Of a DNA stretch of 18,291 nucleotides, positions 1 to 7,284 are shown piece after piece. Positions within the stretch are counted from its first letter, which is position 1; each line of letters starts with the position of its first letter. This stretch comes from Spirochaetaceae bacterium UBA6243 (GTDB taxonomy: Bacteria; Spirochaetota; Spirochaetia; Treponematales; Rectinemataceae): NCBI GenBank assembly GCA_002441395.1, contig DJVZ01000006.1, positions 27,650 through 45,940 of the forward strand, given 5' to 3'. Below the pieces are notes generated by a model. The model did no database searches, was not told the DNA's origin, and saw nothing but the letters and a program-made list of their open reading frames with translations. The translations under genes were made by a program, and so were the position numbers.

Positions 1-177
1 GCCGCGATCTCACACTCTCTCCTCGAAGATACCGTACTCTACGGAGCGATTTCCCTGCCAGTGCTCTGGCTCATGGTGCCACGCCTTGTGCTCTCGCTGA
101 TCGTCGTCTGGGCTGAGCGTCTGCGCCGTTCACTTTTTCGATCTACAGCCCTCCGAAAGTCAGCCAGCCGCCGATAA
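1..177 (+). CDS. C-terminal end of an integral membrane protein (partial)
   Basis: Frame 1 is open from the first base to a TAA at 175-177, giving the last 58 residues of a protein that begins outside the window. It starts AAISHSLLEDTVLYGAISLP, continues through a hydrophobic stretch (about residues 17-37, rich in L, V and I) and ends in a basic tail rich in Arg and Ser. The HSLLEDT motif followed by a membrane segment recalls the C-terminus of nucleoside-recognition/Gate-domain membrane proteins, but this is recollection of a motif and the family is not secure. It is convergent with ccdA, and the two coding regions overlap by 35 nt (143-177). The basic tail encoded in the overlap could be a lineage-specific extension. 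I am fairly sure it is coding and unsure of its role. Confidence 0.55.
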   Translation, partial: AAISHSLLEDTVLYGAISLPVLWLMVPRLVLSLIVVWAERLRRSLFRSTALRKSASRR

Positions 178-1135
178 GATGCAGAAGGCTGATGATGCCC
201 GCAAGTTCGAGGACGGCGAGGACGATAAAGGTGGCTGAAAAGATATACGCTATCACGGGAGATTTTTGCGCCCGGGGTGTGGCTCCCCCGGCCCCGGGGA
301 CCGCCTTGAGCGCCTTGCGGCGCCTTAAAATTCTGCGGCTGGAGAGCCACGCGAACAGCAGCCAGAATGCCGTGCCGATGATGTGCGACGGGAGCGGCGA
401 GGAGGCTTCGAAGCCGAGAAGGGCGCCGCCAGTCTGCGCTGCGATGGCCGAGATGCGCGAGACGGATCCCAGAATCATCGCGATTCCGAAGGTTATGAGG
501 AGTATGCCGGAGACAGTGCGTACAGCATTGCCGTGTTTTTTGAGAAAGCCGAGCACAGGGGAAAGCCGCTCGAAGAAAAGCGCGCTCGCGACAAAGGGAA
601 TCGCAAAGCCCGCAGAATATGTGACGAGAAGCAGCACCGCGGCGCCGACATTCGCGTTTCTGGCTGCCATAAGCAAAATCGAGGCTAAAATCGGCCCTAT
701 GCACGGAGACCAGCCCGCGGCGAATGCCAACCCCATCAGGAATGCGTTGACCTGGCCTCGCCCCTTGCCTGCGAATTTCCGGATGAGTCGGGCATCATTG
801 TTCAGGATTTGGATGAAGTCGAACATGACATTGAGTCCGAGCACGATCACGATGATGCCCGCGATTTTCCCGAAGAGCTGGGAAGTGCCGCCTCCGCCGA
901 TGAAGCTCATTCCTCCGGAGAAAATGACGCCCAAGACCGTAAAGGCAAGCGTGAAACCAGCGGAGAACGTGAGGCTTGCGCCCAGGAGTTTGGCCTTCTG
1001 CTGCTGATCAGAGAGTTCCTTCACGGTGAGTCCTGATAGGAGAGAAAGATATGCGGGGAGCAGCGGAAGCACGCAGGGAGAAATGAAAGAGACGAGCCCC
1101 GCGCCAAATGCTGCGATCAGGTCGGGCTGATTCAT
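143..1135 (-). CDS. ccdA: CcdA/DsbD-type transmembrane thiol-disulfide reductant transporter
   Basis: This 330-residue polytopic membrane protein should pass electrons from cytoplasmic thioredoxin across the inner membrane to an exported thioredoxin-like partner. Two internally repeated Cys-Pro motifs mark the family: FISPCVLPLLPAYLS with Cys21 and GWSPCIGPILASIL with Cys145. About six membrane helices cover residues 5-225. The protein is longer than the usual CcdA of about 240 residues: after residue 230 there is a linker, a hydrophobic segment (about 252-266), an Arg-rich loop (267-292) and another hydrophobic segment (about 293-318). Its start codon overlaps the tlpA stop in an ATGA (1132-1135 on the minus strand), so it is the second gene of a translationally coupled pair. 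Which cytochrome or enzyme maturation it serves is not shown here. Confidence 0.9.
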   Translation of the reverse strand: MNQPDLIAAFGAGLVSFISPCVLPLLPAYLSLLSGLTVKELSDQQQKAKLLGASLTFSAGFTLAFTVLGVIFSGGMSFIGGGGTSQLFGKIAGIIVIVLGLNVMFDFIQILNNDARLIRKFAGKGRGQVNAFLMGLAFAAGWSPCIGPILASILLMAARNANVGAAVLLLVTYSAGFAIPFVASALFFERLSPVLGFLKKHGNAVRTVSGILLITFGIAMILGSVSRISAIAAQTGGALLGFEASSPLPSHIIGTAFWLLFAWLSSRRILRRRKALKAVPGAGGATPRAQKSPVIAYIFSATFIVLAVLELAGIISLLHLIGGWLTFGGL

Positions 1136-1719
1136 TTCCGCGCGAGCTCCTTCATTATGCTCACGAATTCAGGGTTGTCGTACTCGAAGGGGCCAATGAA
1201 GCCTGCGATAAACTTCCCATTCTTGTCGAGAATATACGTGGTGGGAATGCCGCGCGAGGCATAGAGGCCTGTGAGACTGCTCTTGGGGTCGACGTAGACG
1301 GGGTAGGAAATCTTGTTCTGATCCAGAAATGCCTTGACGCTTTTTGCCGATTCACCCAGGTCGACGGCCATGATTTCGAATTTTTCGCCTTTCATGGTTT
1401 CGTGAAGTTTCTGAATCGTCGGAATTTCCTGTTTGCAAGGCGGACACCATGTGGCCCAGAAATTGAGAAGCGTGATATTCCCTTTTGTGGAAAGACGGCT
1501 CTTCATATGTCCATCGACAGAAGTGACGTTGAAATTGGGCTGCTCGAAGGGCTGGTCGAAGACATAAAAACCGAGGGCTTCAAGCCTTGTTGCATACCAG
1601 GGCCTGGATTGGGCACCAAAGACTGATCCGGCGGAAGCGAAGAATATCAATATAGAAAGAAGCATCAACGCAGAGGCGTGAAGAGTGAATCGGTGGAAGG
1701 CGCTGTGTCGGTATTCCAT
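1132..1719 (-). CDS. Exported TlpA/ResA-like thioredoxin-fold thiol oxidoreductase
   Basis: The 195-residue product starts with a Sec signal: basic start, hydrophobic core around residues 17-34, likely cleavage after VFGA. A thioredoxin-like domain follows with active site WCPPC at 91-95 (preceded by LLNFWAT) and the cis-Pro loop GIPT at 157-160. This is the TlpA/ResA/AhpC-TSA-like group that reduces periplasmic disulfides. I chose the ATG at 1719 because AGGAG lies just upstream; the reading frame extends to 1830, but that extension would bury the signal peptide and crosses the AT-rich promoter region. The gene is co-transcribed with ccdA, its likely electron donor, through a stop/start overlap. 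The protein substrate cannot be told from sequence. Confidence 0.9.
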   Translation of the reverse strand: MEYRHSAFHRFTLHASALMLLSILIFFASAGSVFGAQSRPWYATRLEALGFYVFDQPFEQPNFNVTSVDGHMKSRLSTKGNITLLNFWATWCPPCKQEIPTIQKLHETMKGEKFEIMAVDLGESAKSVKAFLDQNKISYPVYVDPKSSLTGLYASRGIPTTYILDKNGKFIAGFIGPFEYDNPEFVSIMKELARK

Positions 1720-1784
1720 GCTATCTCCTGATATAGTAATGTTGTAGTCGCTTATACGCGCTCGGTTCAGCAGCAGTGCTGTAA

Positions 1785-1793
1785 ATTGTAACA
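1785..1793 (-). promoter_or_regulatory. Extended -10 promoter candidate for tlpA-ccdA
   Basis: Read on the minus strand, 1793-1785 is TGTTACAAT, an extended -10 element (TGn + TACAAT). It sits at the edge of an AT-rich tract (about 1785-1823) that stands out in a GC-rich genome. A start near 1778 would give a leader of about 60 nt before the ATG at 1719. No good -35 is needed for an extended -10, and none is clear. Confidence 0.4.
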
Positions 1794-1841
1794 TATAAAG
1801 TTTAATATATAATAAACAAATGGGCAACATGCTTACCGCCG

Positions 1842-1870
1842 TTGCCGCTTTGCCTCGAAATCATTACTAT
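1842..1870 (+). promoter_or_regulatory. Sigma-70-like promoter candidate for clpP
   Basis: TTGCCG (1842-1847), a 17-nt spacer and TACTAT (1865-1870) match sigma-70 spacing. Transcription would begin near 1877, about 44 nt before the ATG at 1921, leaving room for the AAGGAG ribosome-binding site at 1905-1910. The hexamers are imperfect, so this is a candidate only. Confidence 0.4.
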
Positions 1871-1920
1871 TCAATCGAGTGCTGCAACAAGTTTTACTTT
1901 ATCGCAAGGAGTCGTATAAG

Positions 1921-2511
1921 ATGAAATTAGCAGAGCCGCAGACTGCCGAAACCGAAGCCAAACGGCCCGAAGAACCTTTAAGTGAGCGTTTTCTCAAAAC
2001 CCGTACTGTTCTTCTTGTCGGCGAAGTCGATAAAGACCTCTCCGAAAAAGTTGTCAGGCAGCTGTTGCTGCTCGACAGCATTTCAGACGAGCCCATCATG
2101 CTCCTCATCGATTCCCCGGGCGGCGATGTGTACGCCGGATTTTCGATATTTGACGTGATCCGCTTTATAAAAGCGCCGGTCCGAATCGTCGGCATTGGCC
2201 TCGTCGCGTCCGCGGCGGCCCTCATTTTGATCGCTGTGCCGCAAGACAGGCGCTTTGGCCTGCCCAATTCCTCATATTTGATTCATCAGCCGCTTTCGGG
2301 GATGAACGGGGTCGCGACCGAGATCGAGATTCACGCCCGCGAGCTTGAAAAGACGCGTGTGCGCATCAATGAACTCATCGCGGAAGCGACTGGCCAGCCC
2401 CTTGAAAAAATCACAAAGGACACCGACAGGGATTTCTGGATGAATGCGTCCGAAGCGTCGCAGTACGGGCTGATTGGAAAAGTCATTTTGTCGAAAAACG
2501 AGCTTGCCTGA
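1921..2511 (+). CDS. clpP: ClpP-family ATP-dependent protease proteolytic subunit
   Basis: The product is 196 residues, the normal ClpP length. The Ser-His-Asp triad is intact: Ser97 in GLVASAAALI, His122 in SSYLIHQPL and Asp171 in TDRDFW. This is the same numbering as mature E. coli ClpP. The helix after Ser97 reads S-A-A-A rather than the usual S-M-A/G-A, and the C-terminus reads YGLIGKV instead of YGLID. Both suggest a divergent paralogue of the ClpP2 kind rather than the standard copy. The ATG at 1921 follows AAGGAG at a good distance, although the frame is open further upstream. ClpP forms tetradecameric chambers fed by ClpX, ClpA or ClpC; no Clp ATPase or trigger factor gene lies beside it here, so it stands alone. 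Confidence 0.92.
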   Translation: MKLAEPQTAETEAKRPEEPLSERFLKTRTVLLVGEVDKDLSEKVVRQLLLLDSISDEPIMLLIDSPGGDVYAGFSIFDVIRFIKAPVRIVGIGLVASAAALILIAVPQDRRFGLPNSSYLIHQPLSGMNGVATEIEIHARELEKTRVRINELIAEATGQPLEKITKDTDRDFWMNASEASQYGLIGKVILSKNELA

Positions 2512-2589
2512 AAAATAGGCGATTTTGCGCCCTAATTCTGAAGCGTGAATCATGCCGGGGTGCGTCTTCCTTATGGGAAAGGAGGGAAG

Positions 2590-3705
2590 GTGCGTCCGGC
2601 ATTTTTTATTCTATCGGCGATTGCAATGGCGGCGGTCGGGTGCCGATGTTCGCTTGCACCCGCAGGAACGAGCCAGGAAATCCACATTGTATCCTATAAT
2701 GTGCACAATCTTTTCGATGCGGAAGAAAGTGGAAGAGAATACCCTGAATTCAAGCCATCGAAAGGCAAGTGGACGAGAGAGCTCTATGCGAAACGGCTTG
2801 CCAATGTGGTGGAAGCCGTTCTATCCGTTTCGGAAACCGAGGGAGCTGGTTCGCGGCGGGCGGCGGCGCCCGACATTTTGTGCGTGCAGGAAATCGAAAA
2901 CGAAAAAGTGCTTGCCGACCTCGCGGAGCATTTCGGCAGAGGAGTCTACCGGTATTGGGCTATAAGCGGACCCGACGAGAGCATCATTCATACCGGCATA
3001 TTGTCGCGGTTCCCTATCGTCGCGATGCGTACGCATTCGGTGATGGACGCATGGGGCTTTGGCCCCCTGCGGGATATCCTGGAAGTGGAGCTCGAGCTTG
3101 GCAGCGCTGAGCGGATTGTGATGTTCGTATGCCATTGGAAATCCAAATTGGAAGGCGAGAAGGAGACGGAATCCGGACGCCGCGCCGCTGCCGCGCTGTT
3201 GGCGCAGAGGATTCGTGGATTGCAGACAGAAAAACCTTCTCTACCGATTGTCGTCTGCGGTGATTTCAATGAATCGCCGGATGAATACATCAGGGTCAGC
3301 AGGCGCTATCCTACGGCGATTATGCCCTCCGATGCCGGCACTCCTCCCTCTGCGGCAGAAGGTGAGCCCATCTGCGTCTCCGGATCGTGGGCAGGACTTG
3401 CAAATACTGGAGAAGATCAGCCCTTCTCCAATGAAAACGCCCCAAAGCTAATACTCTACAATCCCTGGAATGAGATTTCTGATGGTTTCAGTATAGCATT
3501 CCAGGAGAAGCGCGAACAATTCGACTGTTTTTTCCTCAATGCAAATCTTCATGATGGGGAAGGCGTGGAATATGAAAGTTTTGGAGTCGCAAATGCACCG
3601 ATGCTCTTCGATTCGAATGGTACACCATTTGAATGGAGAGGAAGCGAGGGATATTCGGATCATCTGCCCGTCGAGCTCATTCTGTCGATGAGGGAAGGGC
3701 GATGA
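2590..3705 (+). CDS. Lipoprotein of the endonuclease/exonuclease/phosphatase superfamily
   Basis: The start is taken as the GTG at 2590 because AAAGGAGG (2578-2585) lies at the right distance. It gives 371 residues opening with a lipoprotein signal, MRPAFFILSAIAMAAVGC, with Cys18 as the acylated residue. Metal and catalytic residues of the DNase I-like fold are in place: Asn37 (SYNVHN), Glu101 (VQEIEN), His182 (CHWKSK), Asp225 and Asn227 (GDFNESPDE), and Asp357-His358 (SDHLP). The protein is therefore probably a membrane-anchored, metal-dependent phosphodiesterase acting outside the cytoplasm. Nucleic acid, phospholipid and inositol phosphate are all substrates in this superfamily, so the substrate is open. 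An in-frame ATG at 2545 would add 15 residues and spoil the signal peptide. Confidence 0.85.
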   Translation: MRPAFFILSAIAMAAVGCRCSLAPAGTSQEIHIVSYNVHNLFDAEESGREYPEFKPSKGKWTRELYAKRLANVVEAVLSVSETEGAGSRRAAAPDILCVQEIENEKVLADLAEHFGRGVYRYWAISGPDESIIHTGILSRFPIVAMRTHSVMDAWGFGPLRDILEVELELGSAERIVMFVCHWKSKLEGEKETESGRRAAAALLAQRIRGLQTEKPSLPIVVCGDFNESPDEYIRVSRRYPTAIMPSDAGTPPSAAEGEPICVSGSWAGLANTGEDQPFSNENAPKLILYNPWNEISDGFSIAFQEKREQFDCFFLNANLHDGEGVEYESFGVANAPMLFDSNGTPFEWRGSEGYSDHLPVELILSMREGR

Positions 3706-3741
3706 TGATTTTGATTCCATTTTGGAGAATGTGGTCACCTA

Positions 3742-3770
3742 TTGTCTGCGAGCCCGGTATCAGATACGTT
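3742..3770 (+). promoter_or_regulatory. Promoter candidate for the gntP-TPR-glycerate kinase-NYN unit
   Basis: TTGTCT (3742-3747), a 17-nt spacer and TACGTT (3765-3770) give a plausible sigma-70 site. The start would be near 3777, right at the AGGAGG (3778-3783) that precedes the ATG at 3790, so the leader would be very short. The -10 is weak. Confidence 0.3.
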
Positions 3771-3789
3771 TGGCTTTAGGAGGCAATCT

Positions 3790-5124
3790 ATGGTATCAGG
3801 CGTTGTTGCGTTGCTTTTATTGCTGTTGTCGGTGATTGTCATCATCATCCTTACCGGAAGGTTTAAGATGAACGCTTTTCTTGTGCTGATAGGCGTTTCT
3901 TTCCTCTTCGGTCTTGCAATCGGGCTTCCCGCGCTGGATGTGATTGCCGGCATCAAGAACGGTTTTGGAGGGACACTTGCCAACATAGGCATTGTCATCG
4001 TTGCGGGCACTATCATGGGCACGATTCTCGAAAAAACCGGCGCCGCACTCTCGATGACGCAGGTCATATTGAAGCTTGTCGGGAAGTCCCGTGCTCCGCT
4101 TGCCATGAATATTGCGGGATATGTCGTTTCCATTCCCGTCTTTTGCGATTCAGGCTATGTCATCCTGAATCCTCTCAACAAGGCTCTTGCAAAAGAATCG
4201 GGCATTTCGATGGCCGTAATGGCAGTGGCGCTTTCCACAGGGCTTTATGCGACACATACCATGGTGCCGCCAACCCCCGGCCCCATCGCGGCGGCCAGCG
4301 CCCTGGGAGCGGACCTTGGCAAGGTGATTTTGCTGGGCTTGATCACATCCATTCCCGCGTCGCTCTCCGGACTGCTGTGGGCGACGAAATTTGCCAGGAG
4401 ATATGAAATTGAACCGGAAAGTCATGAAAGCTATTCCGAAATTGTAAAGAAATTCGGGAAGTTGCCCGGCAGGTTTCTTTCGTTTTTACCGATCGTGCTT
4501 CCTATTGTGCTGATTCTTCTGAAGAGTGTCGCGGAATTTCCTTCGAAACCATTCGGCAATGGCAATTTCCGCATTTTTCTGTCCTTTATCGGCGATCCGG
4601 TATCCGCGCTTATCATTGGCGTATTGTGTTCTTTGCTGCTCGTTCAGAAGGGCGAGCTCAAAAACGCGATTTCGGGATGGATGGGAGAGGGGATCAAGGA
4701 ATCGGCCATAATTCTGGTCATCACGGGGGCAGGCGGTGCGTTTGGCCAGATAATCAAGGCCAGCCCGATAACCGAATTTATCAAGACGAACATGGCTGGC
4801 ATGCAGCTTGGAATTTTCCTGCCATTCATCATCTCTGCCGCGCTTAAGACCGCTCAGGGTTCATCGACCGTGGCCATCGTGACGACGGCAGGAATCATGG
4901 CACCGCTCTTACCGTCGCTTGGGCTGGATCCAGCCCTCACCACCATCGCGATCGGTGCCGGTTCCATGGTCGTGTCTCACGCGAATGATTCATATTTCTG
5001 GGTTGTTTCGCAATTCTCCGGTATGCCTGTAAATATAGCCTACAAGGCATTTACTTCCGCGACTGCGGTGGAGGGTGCCGTGGCCTTCGCCGCCGTTCTC
5101 ATATTGTCCTTGTTCGTTCATTGA
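3790..5124 (+). CDS. GntP-family sugar-acid permease (gluconate/glycerate type)
   Basis: This 444-residue protein consists almost entirely of hydrophobic helices and matches GntP transporters, which import gluconate and related hydroxy acids with protons across the inner membrane. Recognisable stretches are VALLLLLLSVIVIIILTGRF at the N-terminus, GTIMGTILEKTGAA, IPVFCDSGYVILNPL, YATHTMVPPTPGPIAAA, LKTAQGSSTVAIVTTAG and VVSHANDSYFWVVSQF. The ATG at 3790 directly follows AGGAGG; the upstream TTG in frame (3742) has no such signal. The gene starts a run of four closely spaced genes that includes a glycerate 2-kinase, so glycerate is the favoured substrate, by inference only. Length and motif order are normal, with no sign of damage. 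Confidence 0.9.
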   Translation: MVSGVVALLLLLLSVIVIIILTGRFKMNAFLVLIGVSFLFGLAIGLPALDVIAGIKNGFGGTLANIGIVIVAGTIMGTILEKTGAALSMTQVILKLVGKSRAPLAMNIAGYVVSIPVFCDSGYVILNPLNKALAKESGISMAVMAVALSTGLYATHTMVPPTPGPIAAASALGADLGKVILLGLITSIPASLSGLLWATKFARRYEIEPESHESYSEIVKKFGKLPGRFLSFLPIVLPIVLILLKSVAEFPSKPFGNGNFRIFLSFIGDPVSALIIGVLCSLLLVQKGELKNAISGWMGEGIKESAIILVITGAGGAFGQIIKASPITEFIKTNMAGMQLGIFLPFIISAALKTAQGSSTVAIVTTAGIMAPLLPSLGLDPALTTIAIGAGSMVVSHANDSYFWVVSQFSGMPVNIAYKAFTSATAVEGAVAFAAVLILSLFVH

Positions 5125-5141
5125 TGTAGTCTTTGAGGCCG

Positions 5142-5822
5142 ATGAACAAATTTTATGCGACGCTGTGCGAGCGGTTTGGCCTCAACGCCTATATCGCGGG
5201 CGATTATCAGAAAGCCGAACGTTGGTTTCGGAAGCTTGAGCAGTCTGAGCCAACTTCCATTCGCGTGTTGAGAAACCTCGGCGTCATATTGCTGGCCGAA
5301 GGACGATCCGAAGAAGCAGAGCGTTACTTGCTAAGAGAAGAAAAATTATATGGCGCTTCCTTTTACCGGCATTCGGCCCTTGCGGATCTCACTTATGCGA
5401 CGGGGAAGAGAAAAGAGGCGGCTCGCCGTTATCGATTGGCGCTTCGTGAGCCCGAATGTGCTGAAGGCGGCAAGATGTACCATATGAGGGGCCTTATGGA
5501 AAAACGGCTCGCAATGTGTGAGGATGAAAAGAGATATACTGGTACGAGGAAAGCGATGGAGTTTTTCAGACAGGCAGAGGAATCGAGAGAGGCGGGGGCT
5601 CATCAGGAAGCCATACAGAAGTTCCTGCAATCCTTTGCCCTGGATGAAACAAATTGGCCGGCCCTCAACAATGCCGCCTCAATTTATATGAATACGCTTA
5701 AACAGCCTGCCGAGGCTGAGCCCCTGTTCTCGCAGGCGTTTGAGCTTTCGCACAGCATCCAGGTAGCCCGCAATGTGGAGCTCTGCCGGCAGGCGATCAA
5801 CCGCGGGCAAAAGAAAAAGTAA
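5142..5822 (+). CDS. TPR-repeat protein of unknown function
   Basis: The 226-residue product is made of tetratricopeptide-like helical pairs. Clear units are about 12-40 (GDYQKAERWFRKLEQSEP), 41-74 (NLGVILLAEGRSEEAERYL), 75-107 (ALADLTYATGKRKEAARRY), 137-170 (AGAHQEAIQKFLQSFALDE) and 171-204 (NNAASIYMNTLKQPAEAEPL). A basic tail ends in KKK. No signal peptide or membrane helix is visible, so it is probably a cytoplasmic protein-binding scaffold. It lies 17 nt after the permease gene and 10 nt before the glycerate kinase gene, so it is very likely co-transcribed. The start at 5142 has only GAGG three bases upstream; a TTG at 5133 would add three residues. Nothing in it explains a link to sugar-acid metabolism. 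Confidence 0.8.
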   Translation: MNKFYATLCERFGLNAYIAGDYQKAERWFRKLEQSEPTSIRVLRNLGVILLAEGRSEEAERYLLREEKLYGASFYRHSALADLTYATGKRKEAARRYRLALREPECAEGGKMYHMRGLMEKRLAMCEDEKRYTGTRKAMEFFRQAEESREAGAHQEAIQKFLQSFALDETNWPALNNAASIYMNTLKQPAEAEPLFSQAFELSHSIQVARNVELCRQAINRGQKKK

Positions 5823-5832
5823 GGAAAATGTG

Positions 5833-7263
5833 ATGAGAGAAAAAACCAAGTTGGCTTTGCGCGAGGATGCTGAGACGATTTTTCAGGCAGCCGTGGATCG
5901 CGTAATGCCCGAACGGCTTTTTTCGTATTGCCTGTCGCTTGAGGGGTCGGCGCTCGGTGCGTCAGATGGCCAAATGACGCGGAAGTACGATCTTTCCCAG
6001 TTTGAGCACATAGTGATCGCTGCCTTCGGGAAAGCCTCGCTCCCGATGGCCGCAAGTCTTGTTTCGCTTTTGGGCGAACGGGTTTCACAAGGTCTTGTCG
6101 TCACCAAGGCGTCTGAAGACGGGCGGCCGCTCCAGCTCGCGCCGCAAGTCGAGAAAGTTTTTGCCGCACAGTCAGTTCGCGTCATCGAGGCAGGCCATCC
6201 TGTGCCCGATCAGCGATCGGTGATGGCCGGCAAAGAGATGCTCACCCTCGCTTCGCAGGTGAGAGATTGGGAGATGCATGGCAGCAAAACGCTCGTCTGC
6301 GTGCTCATTTCGGGAGGAGGGAGTGCACTTTTGTCGGCGCCCGTCAAGGGGCTTTCGCCCGAAGACACGGCAGATGTGACACGGCTTTTGCTGGCCTGCG
6401 GAGCGACGATTCATGAGATCAATACGGTGCGCAAGCATCTTTCCGCGATTAAGGGCGGATTCCTCGCGCGCGCTTTTTCTCCGGCACAGACGCTGTCGCT
6501 CGTGCTTTCGGATGTCATGGGGGATGATCTCGATGTGATTGCTTCCGGCCCGACAGTTCCCGACATGAGTACATGGCAGGATGTCAAAGCGATATTCGAC
6601 CGCTTTGGGCTTTTCGATGCCTTGCCTGAAGCCGTTGTCCGTGCGACACATGAGGGGCTTGCAGGCCTGCGCCCCGAGACTCCGAAACCGGGTGATACGA
6701 TTTTCGATTCGTGCTCGACAATGCTTGTCGGCACAAATTATCATGCGATTCTCGAGGCGGAGCGCACAAGCAGGGCGTTGGGCTATAACACCCTCGTTAT
6801 CGGAACCCGTATATCGGGAGAAGCCCGCGAGATCGGCAAGATTTTTTCTGGAATTGCCCAGGATATTATGCTGCATGAACTCCCCGTCGCTGTTCCCGCC
6901 TGCATCATCGCGGGAGGTGAGACCACAGTCACTTTGCGCGGCAAAGGCAGGGGTGGACGAAATCAGGAGATGGTGCTCTCAGTGCTCAGGGAGTTTTCAC
7001 ATTTCCCGCGCGCTCTGTGTTCAAGGCTGAAAGGAGTGGTCTTTCTTTCCGCTGGGACCGATGGGAATGATGGGCCTACCGATGCCGCGGGAGCATTTGC
7101 CGATGCCGAGGCCATCGGGCGTGCCCAGGCGCTCGATCTCAATCCCTCGCGCTTTTTGGCCGAAAACGATTCGTATGCCTTTTTTGAAAAGGCTGACGGG
7201 CTCTTCAAAACGGGCCCGACCGGCACGAATGTATGTGATATTCAAATACTTATCGTGCAATAA
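5833..7263 (+). CDS. Glycerate 2-kinase (DUF4147/MOFRL, GckA/TtuD family)
   Basis: The product (476 residues) belongs to the class of glycerate kinases that phosphorylate D-glycerate with ATP, giving 2-phosphoglycerate for lower glycolysis. The N-terminal DUF4147 part has AAFGKASLPMA (63-73), EAGHPVPDQRSV (119-130), LISGGGSALLSAP (158-170), NTVRKHLSAIKGGFLA (197-212) and LSDVMGDDLDVIASGPTVPD (225-244). The C-terminal MOFRL domain (about 355-472) has GGETTVTLRGKGRGGRNQEM, SAGTDGNDGPTDAAGA and KTGPTGTNVCD. All expected signatures are present. It is somewhat longer than many relatives, with about 10-30 extra residues near the N-terminus and in loops. I placed the start at ATG 5833 after AAGGA; the adjacent GTG at 5830 is an alternative. 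The upstream GntP permease supplies a logical substrate route. Confidence 0.92.
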   Translation: MREKTKLALREDAETIFQAAVDRVMPERLFSYCLSLEGSALGASDGQMTRKYDLSQFEHIVIAAFGKASLPMAASLVSLLGERVSQGLVVTKASEDGRPLQLAPQVEKVFAAQSVRVIEAGHPVPDQRSVMAGKEMLTLASQVRDWEMHGSKTLVCVLISGGGSALLSAPVKGLSPEDTADVTRLLLACGATIHEINTVRKHLSAIKGGFLARAFSPAQTLSLVLSDVMGDDLDVIASGPTVPDMSTWQDVKAIFDRFGLFDALPEAVVRATHEGLAGLRPETPKPGDTIFDSCSTMLVGTNYHAILEAERTSRALGYNTLVIGTRISGEAREIGKIFSGIAQDIMLHELPVAVPACIIAGGETTVTLRGKGRGGRNQEMVLSVLREFSHFPRALCSRLKGVVFLSAGTDGNDGPTDAAGAFADAEAIGRAQALDLNPSRFLAENDSYAFFEKADGLFKTGPTGTNVCDIQILIVQ

Positions 7264-7284
7264 TACGCTATTAGGAGATTGTTG

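Noticed and set aside
192..1007. A 271-codon plus-strand frame inside ccdA
   Set aside because: The opposite strand encodes the clear CcdA with its Cys-Pro motifs; the plus-strand product is low-complexity and matches nothing.
1720..1830. A longer N-terminus for the TlpA-like protein starting at 1830
   Set aside because: It would place the signal peptide 37 residues inside the protein and translate across the AT-rich promoter; ATG 1719 has AGGAG at proper distance.
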